Shown here in pieces: positions 55,761 through 64,000 of a stretch of 64,000 nucleotides of DNA. This DNA comes from Nageia nagi (taxonomy: Eukaryota > Pinophyta). The DNA is taken from the NCBI GenBank assembly GCA_050084985.1, contig JBITNC010000001.1, forward strand, positions 201,562,001 through 201,626,000, written 5' to 3'. The notes below the pieces were generated by a model. The model searched no databases and was not told where the DNA came from. It saw nothing but the letters and a program-made list of their open reading frames with translations. Numbering within the stretch: the first letter of the stretch is position 1; every line of letters begins with the position of its first letter. Both the position numbers and the translations under genes were made by a program.

Positions 55761-56745
55761 TGGGATGAATGGGTGTAATATGAAAACAAGATGGAGGATT
55801 CATCCTCTTCACCATAGTTTACACTTTGGCCTCCTTATTGAGAAGCGCCTTCAATCTACATTCTCTTTCATAGTATCCATACTGGTTATAATAATAATAT
55901 TTTTTATATCTCTTGTCACCTCTTGGAGAATCCCCTTGACCTTTTCCTTGGAATCCTCCTCTACCTTGGAATCCATCTCTCCTTCCTCTTCCTTGGAATC
56001 CTCCTCTACCTTGTAATCCATCTCTCCTTCCCCTTCCTCTAGAAGATCTACCTCTTTCTCTACCTTAAGTTGCCCCTTAACCACTAGTACTAGTGTCACC
56101 TTATTTAAAAGTGAAGGTATTCTCTTCCACACTCCCAACATTTGAAAGTGGAGAAAGATTTTCCTCATGATACATCAAGGAACTAATAAGTTGATAAAGA
56201 GTAAGACTGCTTAAATATTTGGTCTCTTCAAATATGATAGGAGTTTGGCTCCACTTAGAAAGAAGTGTTCTTAACACTTTATTCACTACAACTAGATTTT
56301 TAATATCTTCTCCAAGTGTTTCCATCATTTGGACACATGTCATAACTCTTACATAATACTTTCCAACTTTCTCAACTTATTTTTGCTTCAAATTCTTAAA
56401 CTTTATTTTCAAATTTTGAAGGTTTACTTGATCATTTCCTTGGAATCCATATTTTAATACCTTCCATGCATCCTTTTTCATATTACAACTAGAAATTCTT
56501 GGAAACAACCTCTTTTCCAAGGCTAATTGGAAATTTTAGATTTTAAAAGAGCTCTTCTTTTGGTCCTCTCTCTTAGTAGGCCTATCAAGTTGAGGAAGTG
56601 TGGCTCAATCTGGCTCTACATACTTATCTTCAATAATGTACCAAATCTTATTATCTATGAAAAAATGCTTCATATTCAATGCTCAGTATTTGTAATCCTC
56701 TCCATTGAATTTTGGTATGGGTAGGGAATTAACTCCAAAAGCCAT
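55761..56745 (-). pseudogene. B gag with RGG repeats
   Basis: Minus-strand copia gag from ATG 56745 (M-A-F-G-V-N-S-L-P-I-P-K-F-N-G-E-D-Y). The capsid core is partly open at 56343-56101. The tail, in a different frame from the longest open stretch, is Arg/Gly-rich: two copies of R-R-D-G-L/F-Q-G-R-G-G-F-Q-G at about 56030-55940. The zinc knuckle near 55900-55860 reads Y-Y-Y-Y-N-Q-Y-G-Y-Y-E-R-E-C-R, where the family has C-x2-C-x4-H-x4-C, so both first Cys and the His are Tyr. Confidence 0.82.
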
Positions 56746-56863
56746 CTCTTTCACTCCAACAAACTCAACATACACTATAGGCCTATTTGGATTACCTTTT
56801 GCAAAACTAGCTAAGTTTTTGCAAGGTACCCATAGCCTATACAAACCCAACTAATATAAATTA

Positions 56864-56875
56864 TCTTTGATGCTA
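56864..56875 (-). promoter_or_regulatory. B primer-binding site, decayed
   Basis: On the minus strand TAGCATCAAAGA; eight of twelve bases match TGGTATCAGAGC. Three bases from the LTR. Confidence 0.6.
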
Positions 56876-56878
56876 ATA

Positions 56879-57309
56879 TGAAATAATTTGAGCATATAAT
56901 AATTTTATTCATTAAGCAAATTCAAAGTACAATATATAGGACTTAAATGAGTAACTAAAACTAAGCTCATGGAGGTTACATGGAGGACCAAAAATGAATG
57001 CTAAGGACTGTTACACAAATCCACTTATATCCAACTAAAAAATAGCAAAATGGGAATTATAATCACATTCTACGGAATTCTTCCATCATCCCTATGAAGT
57101 AATGGATGTTGAACCAAAGTAAACCTAAGGAAAATTGAAGCAAATATCATAACTACCAAAAAAACACTAACAAAATGTGCAAGGTGGTTGAAAACATGAT
57201 CACATTTCTAGAAATACATAGGATTGCAGAAATGCAATAGCATTTCCATAGATAATAAAACATATCAATGTTTAATTCTAGTGAGAATGAAAAACTTAAA
57301 TCTCCAACA
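56879..57309 (-). repeat. B 5' LTR
   Basis: 431 bases, edges TGAAATAATTTG and CTCCAACA. TTGGC at 57310-57314 is the duplication partner of 29232-29236. Confidence 0.87.
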
Positions 57310-57314
57310 TTGGC

Positions 57315-58319
57315 AATGTGCAAGCAAAAATATGGTTTCAATATCATTTTAAAAGAAAAAATGAAATTTGAAATAAAAATAAAAGTATACTATACAACTA
57401 CCTTATCTTGATGCATCATGATATTTTGAGGCATGGGGCCATGTGCTTCATGTATAGAAGTGCTTTCAAGGTGCATTTCATTGAAGGTTTTTAGCTCTTA
57501 TTTCCCATACATGGAAGATAAATTGTATGCACTTAATCCTATAGCATCTACTACAACAAATGGTCCTGGCCAATTTAGCTCAAACTTTCCTTTCACTTCA
57601 TCATTTGTAGTAATTTTATTGATGTTTTTCTTTAGTAACAAGTTTCCTACATGCAATGTCTTTGACTTGACCTTTTTACTAAATGCTCTCTTTAGCCTTA
57701 CATGATATGCTTTTGTATTTTCAATAGCATGAATTCTTTTTTCATCAAGAGCTTTTAACTTCTATAGCCTTTCTTCCTAATTTGGTATATCTACATGTAG
57801 TGAGATTCTCATAGATGAAATATCTAACTCTTATGGTACAACAACCTTATCACCATAAACTAAAGAAAATGGGGTTACCTTGGTAGCATTCCTTACACTT
57901 GTTCGATATGCTTGAAGTGCATAAGGTAATTGCTCATGTTAATCTCTCTTCTACATGTTCCATGTTTTGATAAAATGCTCTTGGTTGTTTTATTTGATGC
58001 TTATTCCTAGCCATTTCCCTATGGATAATAAATTGAAGAATACTTTTGATTAATATGGAACTTTTTGCAAAAAGATTTCATTTCTTTACCTTTGAATTTT
58101 AGTCCATTATCAATTATCAATTTTTATGGGACACCAAATGTTGTGATGATGTTCTCAATCAACAACTATATGATATTCTCTTGTGTAATTGATTTCATAG
58201 GAATTGCTTCTATCCATTTAGTTGTATATTTTGTTGTTGTAATAATGAATTTATTCCCATCTCTTGAGTGTGGATTGATCAAACTAATTATGTCTATGCC
58301 CCACATTGCAAAAGGCCAT
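57315..58319 (-). pseudogene. Tat-type gypsy E integrase, cut by D and B
   Basis: Minus-strand gypsy integrase of the Tat lineage. W-P-F-A-M-W-G-I-D-I (first catalytic Asp) is at about 58318-58290. Then F-I-I-T-T-T-K-Y-T-T-K-W-I-E-A at about 58250-58205, L-I-I-D-N-G with the second Asp near 58105, A-Y-R-T-S-V-R-N-A-T near 57905, P-F-S-L-V-Y-G, and a C-terminal G-N-L-L-L-K-K plus W-P-G-P-F-V-V (57655-57555). Stops are frequent. The upstream half and the rest of E lie beyond D, outside the window; the 3' end of E is at 27714-29236. Confidence 0.88.
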
Positions 58320-58952
58320 TGTAGATGCCTAAAAATGAATTATTATTTATTAAATAATTCATTTTAGAGTCTTAATGATATTTATTGTAAAAAGAGGTTA
58401 AAATAATATCCAAGGTAATGTAATTAATGTAATGGACCATTGTACAATATAAAAGGTATAAAATATCAAGAAAGACACCTTAAGCTATGTAATATGCAAT
58501 GATCTCAAGAATCAAAGAAGACAAGGATGTTGCTATAAAGACACATCAAAGGCAACATAAGAGGATCATGCAAAAACATATAAAATATCAAGAGAGACTT
58601 CAACACATGCAAGATTTCTCTATCCTACCAAAAAATGGTGTTTTGTAGCACCACCTCTGCATAGATCTGTTAAACCCTTCGTATCACTTTTAAATATCTT
58701 TTATTATGTTTGTAGATCTACCTAATCCATGTAGCTAATGGTGTACATCCCTTAGGCTATTAGCAGTGTGCATCTTCATACATGTATTGTGATGATTGAT
58801 GAATGGTTTCCATTATTTCATGTTCATGTGACTACAATGAAGGTACATTTATTATTTCTTATTTGATGTCATATTTTTGATATATTTTTCAATAATATAT
58901 AGTAGACCAATAGTGCATCAATTTATCAATTATGCATTATTTTGGGTCTACA
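58320..58952 (+). repeat. D 5' LTR
   Basis: 633 bases with mirrored ends TGTAGA and TCTACA. Aligns with the E LTR (27714-28340) in inverse orientation. A TATA-like TATAAAAGG lies at 58448-58456. Confidence 0.88.
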
Positions 58953-58955
58953 TTT

Positions 58956-58970
58956 TGGTGAACCTGACTA
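58956..58970 (+). promoter_or_regulatory. D primer-binding site
   Basis: TGGTGAACCTGACTA, three bases after the LTR. It shares TGGTGAACC with C and is not the initiator-Met type used by the other elements. Confidence 0.78.
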
Positions 58971-59073
58971 TTTAATTATCTTTCCCTCTCAAAAAGATCT
59001 CACAAGAATTTTGTGATGAATCTACATTGTCAGCGACATTCATAGTTGTTTCTAGGTAATCAATGATGTTAAC

Positions 59074-60280
59074 ATGGAAGAAGAAATTTGAGAAATGCTC
59101 AAGGACATGCATACAATGCATAAAGAATTAAATGACCTAAAAAGTTTATGTAGTTCATCAATAATATCATATCTTATCATAGCTATACAACTTACCAACT
59201 TAAAAATAGTAGTAGATCATAATTGAATGAAGAAGACTATGGTGGTGTATTCATCTCACCCTTGTCTAAGGAGATTCATAATTTTCCCCTACCACCCAAG
59301 CACAATGCCCCCAAGTTCAAGATGTTTAGTGGCAAATAAGACCCAAAATAACATCTTATTAGCTTTTAGGAGAAGTGCTTGTTGAAATTAGGGTCATAGG
59401 AGAATTTGTTGGAAAAATTCTTCCCAAGGAGTCTAAAAGGTGATGCTAGTCAATGGTTTTATAATTTTCTTAGTGGTTCAATTGAGTCCTTCAATTCATT
59501 GGTCAAGTTATTCATGGAACAATACAAACAAACTATCAAAGAGTAAACTATTATTACAAAGTTATGTACAATGAGGCAAGGGGGTAATGAAACCCTAGAA
59601 AAATACATTCCACAATTCAAAAACATATGGTAGTTAATTCAAAATAAATTGGATGAAATTGAAATTTGTTCTATCTTTAGAGATTCTTTTGTATTTATTC
59701 TTAATTTGCATGCTCTTAGTAATTAAAATATTGGATTTGGAGCATTGATACAAGAGTTGTTGTAAAAAGAGAAAGTATTGCTTGAATTAGGTGAGCTCAA
59801 GTATGCACCTCACACTTTTCATAAGGAAAATAGATGAACATATGCTAAAAAAGAAGAAAAAATTATGCATATGGCTGATAGACCTACTTCTCCACCAAAG
59901 TTACAAAGATCTACTACTACAAAATACATGAGGTACACTTTGCCAATTCAACCATGATTTATTATGAGGGATTTAATGAAAAAGGGATTATTGCATCTAA
60001 TTGAAAAATCAGCCCAATATGATAATGTTACTATGGAAAAATTATATACTTATTGCAAGGCATTAGAGGTAGCTATATTAGATCTTATTGCTCAAGGAAA
60101 ATATCAAATTAAACAAAAAAATGCAAATCAAGGACATATAGGGAATAAAGTTTCAGTAGATAAAGAGGTATGTGCAAGGTTAAGAAGAAGGCATCTAAGG
60201 CATGCTCCCAATCCAATCACTGCAGAACAAGTATACCACCTGATCCAAATACATATAGTCTGATAGAATAATTAAATCTA
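59074..60280 (+). pseudogene. D gag
   Basis: Gag from about ATG 59074 (M-E-E-E-I, stop, E-M-L-K-D-M). After a frameshift comes F-K-M-F-S-G-K near 59317 and a retrotransposon-gag capsid core: A-S-Q-W-F-Y-N-F-L-S-G-S-I at about 59445, L-F-M-E-Q-Y near 59508, L-C-T-M-R-Q-G near 59568, L-E-K-Y-I-P-Q-F near 59600. The open frame 59964-60263 holds L-M-K-K-G-L-L and Y-C-K-A-L, where the zinc knuckle of C has been deleted, leaving only the first Cys. Confidence 0.8.
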
Positions 60281-61300
60281 CTCATGCAAAGATTAGTTTG
60301 TATGATCTTATATCCACATCTAAAGCACATAGGGAGATCGTATATGCTTTGTTCAAAAAGGAGGTAGTTCCCACAAATATGTTTGCTACTATGTTCTCTG
60401 AAAAGCTTAGAGCTATTAAGGAATGTGATGTTATCTCTTGTTACAAATCTAAAAAGCTTACTAAATATTTTCTTGATGAATGTTTAGCTTTATATATTAC
60501 ATCTATGATTGATGGATGGGAAATCAAAAGAAATTTGGTAGATAATGGATCAGCTATTAATGTTTGTTCCCATAAGCTTTTTATTCAACTCAAAGAAAAA
60601 GGTACAAAAGTCCCTCCATTAGAAAAAGCTACATTAAATATTAGGGCATATGATAGCTCATCTAAAAAATTGATGGGGATAGCCACAATTATGATAACTA
60701 CAAGAGTAAGGTTAATTATAGTTAAATTTTAGGTGGTTGATTCTAAATTATCATATAATTTATTACTAGGAAGGCCTTGGCTTCATGATATTGATGCAAT
60801 CCCATCTATAGTACATGGAAAATTAAAATTTGAATTTTAAGGTGAGGTTCATACAATGCTTAGTGATACATAACCATATGCTTTATGTAATGCAGTAGAT
60901 TTTGAAGAAATTACAATGACTTATCCTAGATACAAGATTGATCCCTTAGAACATAATACATTATAGACTCATATTATAGAAACCATAATGGGTACTTACA
61001 GAATTAAGAACTTGGATTTATTTGCATACGTGAAAGATTTGGGATGATCCAAAATTATATCTATGGAGGGCCATTAATAGTGTGCATTTCTGCTAGAGGA
61101 CTGTTAGCAAAGTGAAAATAGTGGAGATGAGAATGGATCTTGCTCTATCACATATGTGTTATCTAGTACTGATAAATCAACAATAGCTCACATGACCATG
61201 GAAATGGGTAAACTCTTTCCATCTCCTTTTGTTTATAAGTATATGATTGAAAATTGTAAATACAAAGGGGAAGGATTAAGAAAGTCTAAATAAGGGATGC
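60281..61300 (+). pseudogene. D protease and linker
   Basis: The retropepsin of the Tat type is in the open frame 60298-60732: L-V-D-N-G-S-A-I-N-V near 60535-60565 (catalytic Asp with N-G-S, normal for Tat), L-N-I-R-A-Y-D near 60635, then after a TAG at 60730 Y-N-L-L-L-G-R-P-W-L at about 60755-60785, the flap-to-helix G-R-P-W motif. A linker with stops follows to about 61300. Confidence 0.85.
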
Positions 61301-61990
61301 CTTTATTTTATGATAATTCCAAAACATATTTGACTAATAATGGACTAGGAAGTGATATTAATACTAAACAAGCCTTGGGACATATTAATTTTATGAAGGT
61401 ATGTAATTTAATTGAATTATCAGATGATATTGATAGAGACTTATGGATTGATGATACTATTCCTTTAGAATTTGACTATTTTAGTACTAATGATGATATT
61501 TTAGAATACTTGGGGGCACATTTAGAATTGCTTAAGTCTAATGAAAAGAGGCAAGTGAGTTGTATTCTCAATGAATATGTTTATTTTTGTCAAGAAATGA
61601 ATTTTAATAAAGTTTTTTAGGTTTATCCAGAGGATAATGTTATAGATGACATACAAGGATTAGAGGAATTACCTTATCTATTGCAAAAGAAAGATGAGCT
61701 TACCTTTCTAACAGAAGAATTGGTGACTATCAATATTGGAAGTACTAATGAGAAAAAATTGGTGCAAATTAGAGAAGCCCTCCCTACTCCATAACATAAA
61801 AGGTACAAAAATAAATTCATTGAACATCAATAATTTTGTTTGTTCTTACAATGACATGCCTAATTTAGATCCTTTATTTGTTATGCACAATCAACCACTT
61901 AAAAAGGGGGCTAAACTAGTCAAACAAAAGCCAAGAAAGATGCATCCTTCAAAATCTTTGTTAGTCAAGAAATAAATAGAGAAATATTTA
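61297..61990 (+). pseudogene. D linker between protease and RT
   Basis: An open piece of 107 codons (61297-61620), then more decayed sequence to about 61990. It includes L-G-A-H-L-E-L-L-K and V-S-C-I-L-N-E-Y-V-Y-F-C, the usual helix before RT. In Tat elements this region is long and variable, which fits. Confidence 0.7.
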
Positions 61991-62640
61991 AATGTTGGTT
62001 TTATTAAGCCAATTTATTATTCTAAATGGATGGTTAACAATGTTCCTATCATAAAACCAACTTGGAAAATAAGGATTTGTACTAATTTTTAGGATATTAA
62101 TAATGCATGTCCTCAAGATGATTTCACATTACCTAGTATTGATATGATTGTGGATAGCATAGCTGGTCATGATACATTATCTTTCATGGATGATTTTTCT
62201 ACTTATAATCAAATCTTAATCAATTTGGATAACTAACATAAGAATACATTTACCACTCCATGGGGAAATTTTTGTTGGAAGGTTATGCCTTTTGGATTAA
62301 AAAATGCAAGTGCTACTTATCAAAGGGCTATGGTTTCAATGTTTCATGAGAACATTCATAAATTGGTTGAGGTATATGTTAATGACATCTTGGTAAAATC
62401 TAAATAAGGCCAAGATCATCTAAATATGATTGAGGAGGTATTTCAAATTTTGAAAAGGTACAAACTTAGACTTAAACCTCAAAAATGTGCTTTTGATGTT
62501 ACTTATTGAAATTTTTTGGGTTTCATGGTATCTAAAAGAGGAATCAAAGTAGATCCAAAGAAACTAAATCCATCATTAGCATGCCTCCATCAAAGAATAT
62601 AAAACAATTAAGGAGTCTCTAAGGAAATATCAATTCAGTA
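61900..62640 (+). pseudogene. D reverse transcriptase
   Basis: Gypsy RT: I-E-K-Y-L-N-V-G-F-I-K-P-I near 61980, W-K-I-R-I-C-T-N-F near 62065, D-F-T-L-P-S-I-D near 62122, S-F-M-D-D-F-S near 62182, P-F-G-L-K-N-A-S-A-T-Y-Q near 62290. The active site at 62375-62386 reads Y-V-N-D instead of Y-V-D-D, so one catalytic Asp is lost. G-F-M-V-S-K-R-G-I is near 62520. Stops at about 61974, 62090, 62234, 62405 and 62506. Confidence 0.88.
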
Positions 62641-63240
62641 AGAAGGTTCATTTTCCAACTTGGAGATAAGTGTAAACCTTTCACACATTTACTTAAAAAG
62701 GATGTTAAATTTGTATGGGATGATAAATGTGAACAAGCTTTTGATGATATTAAATAGTATTTGCTCAAGCCCCCAATCCTAGTGCCGATGGACTTCTCCA
62801 AACCTGCTTATTTATATATCTCAGCTACATGATATGCCTTGGGGAACATGTTATGATAAAAAGATGAGAAAAATAAAGAAAGAGCTATCTATTACCTTAG
62901 CAAAACTCTCATTGAATATGAGGCTAGGTACACGTTGATGAAAAAACTTTATTATGATATTGTATTTGCTACTAAAATTTTGAGATATTATATGTTGTAT
63001 TGTACTAATTTTTTTGTTGGCCCTATTAACCCATTGAAATATCTTATGGAAAAGTAGCATATATAAGGAAGAGTTGAGAAATGTATAATGTTGCTATAGG
63101 AATTTCATATCAATGTGGTAAAATAGAAGTCAGTAAAAGGGCAGGCCATTGTAGATTTGATGGTTGAGTTCCCTCATAATGATGAAGCAATGGTCCACAA
63201 AGAATTTCTAAATGAGTATCAAGATGATCCACGCTATCAG
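62641..63240 (+). pseudogene. D RNase H (first)
   Basis: First RNase H, fused to RT as in all gypsy elements. C-E-Q-A-F-D-D-I-K near 62730, L-L-K-P-P-I-L near 62765, then the first acidic strand near 62810 (Y-I-S-A-T, where L-Y-I-S-A-T/S is usual in Tat), I-Y-Y-L-S-K-T-L near 62892, E-A-R-Y-T-L-M-K-K near 62920, and G-Q-A-I-V-D-L-M-V-E-F near 63142. Frameshifts at about 62640 and 62830. Confidence 0.82.
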
Positions 63241-63319
63241 TGATGTATAGGCTTATCATAAGGTCGTCAATGGCATAATTTTGATGAGATGTTGATCCCT
63301 AATGAATATGTATGCCTCA

Positions 63320-63720
63320 CATAAGATGAACTCATTATTTGGATTTTATACTTTGATGAATCTAAATGTTCATATAGAGTAGAGGCAGGCATTATTTTGG
63401 TTTCTCCTAAAAATGAGGTAATCCCCATGGCTTATAAACTTATTTTTGAATGCATAAATAATATGGTAGAGTATGAAGCACTAATATTGGATCTAAAAGC
63501 AACTGTTACATTGAGAATTAAATATTTAGAGATTTATGATTACTCACAACTTATCATTAACCAATGACAAGATATTTTTGATACAAAGGATGAAAATTAA
63601 GGCCTTATAAAGTAGTGGTTAATGAATTACTAGATTATTTTGATAAATATACCATTTAGAATATTCCAAGGACTAATAACAACTATGCAGATACCATGGC
63701 AAGTGCAACTTCTCTTGCAC
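63320..63720 (+). pseudogene. D second RNase H (aRH type)
   Basis: A second RNase H-like domain. L-Y-F-D-E-S-K-C near 63348 (first Asp), A-G-I-I-L-V-S-P-K-N-E near 63388, P-M-A-Y-K-L near 63427, N-M-V-E-Y-E-A-L-I-L near 63460 (Glu), I-Y-D-Y-S-Q-L-I-I-N-Q near 63533 (the family has G-D-S-Q; Asp changed), then N-N-Y-A-D-T-M-A-S-A-T near 63677 (last Asp). This extra domain defines Tat/Ogre elements. Stops near 63567 and 63598. Confidence 0.87.
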
Positions 63721-64000
63721 CAATTGAAATTGAGGATGAGGAGACTATCTTGAAAATTTGTAAGCTTAGTACTCCCTCTTACATTGAAGATATGCATGAA
63801 ATTCATATTTGTCTAATTATTAAAGAAAATGATTTTTAGAATTGGTATTTTGACATTTACAATTACTTAAAAAATCAAATAATTCCTAATGATTATGATA
63901 GAAATGAAAATATTAGATTGAAAAGAACTATTATTAAGTATGTGATCATTGGTGAGGTATTGTATGGAAGGTATTTTGATGATGCTTTACTAAGACATTT
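63721..64000 (+). pseudogene. D linker toward integrase, cut by window end
   Basis: Sequence after the second RNase H. It contains a W-Y-F-D-I/Y-L-K type segment near 63845 and L-Y-G-R-Y-F-D-D-A-L-L-R-H at the very end, the usual approach to the integrase zinc finger in Tat elements. The integrase itself is outside the window. Confidence 0.7.

Larger units (their letters stand above)
29237..57309 (-). mobile_element. Ty1/copia element B (minus strand), interrupted twice
   Basis: Old minus-strand copia with LTRs 56879-57309 (5') and 29237-29674 (3'), both starting TGAAATAATTTGAG in plus orientation, and a TTGGT/TTGGC duplication. From right to left: gag (56745-55850), protease and pre-integrase (55740-55227), then A2 with S inside (37963-55221), integrase (37962-37115), then C (36386-37114 back to 31522), then RT and RNase H (31521-29675). 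It sits just downstream of the integrase gene of gypsy E. Every domain carries stops. Confidence 0.92.
58320..64000 (+). mobile_element. Tat-type Ty3/gypsy element D, 5' part
   Basis: Plus-strand gypsy with 5' LTR, primer site, gag, protease, RT, RNase H and a second RNase H, running off the right edge just as the integrase N-terminus would begin. The second RNase H after the first is a hallmark of the Tat/Ogre lineage. D is inserted in the integrase gene of E, a member of the same LTR family. GCCAT at 58315-58319 is the expected target duplication; its partner is out of the window. Confidence 0.9.

Noticed and set aside
55851-56168. Acidic Glu/Lys-repeat protein on the minus strand
   Set aside because: Wrong frame of the B gag RGG tail; the other frame continues into the zinc-knuckle remnant.
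57433-57705. 90-codon plus-strand open frame
   Set aside because: Antisense shadow of the E integrase C-terminal part.
1-64000. tRNA, rRNA, or intact host protein-coding genes
   Set aside because: None could be supported; nearly all recognisable protein motifs belong to gag-pol of LTR retrotransposons.

Overview
This window looks like intergenic heterochromatin from a seed plant with a large, repeat-rich genome. The evidence is AT-rich sequence, no convincing host gene, plant-type Ty1/copia and Ty3/gypsy LTR retrotransposons throughout, initiator-Met-tRNA primer sites, a degenerate TTTAGGG tract, and decay dominated by G/C to A/T changes. A gymnosperm would fit, but the sequence alone does not prove it.

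I assign letters to the elements. Left block, 1-26831: element H (+ strand, only a 3' LTR at 26047-26831) appears to host gypsy chromovirus F (- strand; 3' LTR part 7212-7675, coding 7680-11305, primer site 24887-24898, 5' LTR 24900-25876). F is broken three times. Chromovirus G (+; 11311-24882, 4-kb LTRs, duplication CTTAG) sits beside its primer site. An unclassified 1.4-kb piece lies in its integrase. Copia B2 (-; 4746-7211) lies in its 3' LTR. B2 is broken in its integrase by copia A1 (+; 1-4745), whose 5' end lies outside the window.

Middle, 26832-27713: unassigned sequence ending in a telomere-repeat-like tract.

Right block, 27714-64000: Tat-type gypsy E (-; 3' LTR 27714-28340, integrase 57315-58319) hosts copia B (-; 29237-57309, duplication TTGGT/TTGGC). 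B hosts a non-autonomous Tat-related element C (+; 31522-37114) and copia A2 (+; 37963-55221, duplication CCCAT). A2 hosts a Sirevirus-like copia S (-; 40909-50488, duplication GAGTT) inside its gag. This is a four-level nest. E's integrase is also broken at 58320 by D (+; 58320 to beyond the end), a related Tat element with two RNase H domains.

All proteins are gag-pol polyprotein pieces: capsid/zinc-knuckle gag, aspartic protease, integrase, reverse transcriptase and RNase H, plus a chromodomain in F and G. All contain stops or frameshifts. S is the best preserved, with about 3% LTR divergence judged by eye. A2 and G are near 7-8%, and B is clearly older, in line with the nesting order. The most unusual pieces are C (gag without its capsid core and without pol), a CpG-rich 1-kb block in one LTR of G, a GC-rich segment in the A2 leader, and the repeat structure of the S LTRs.
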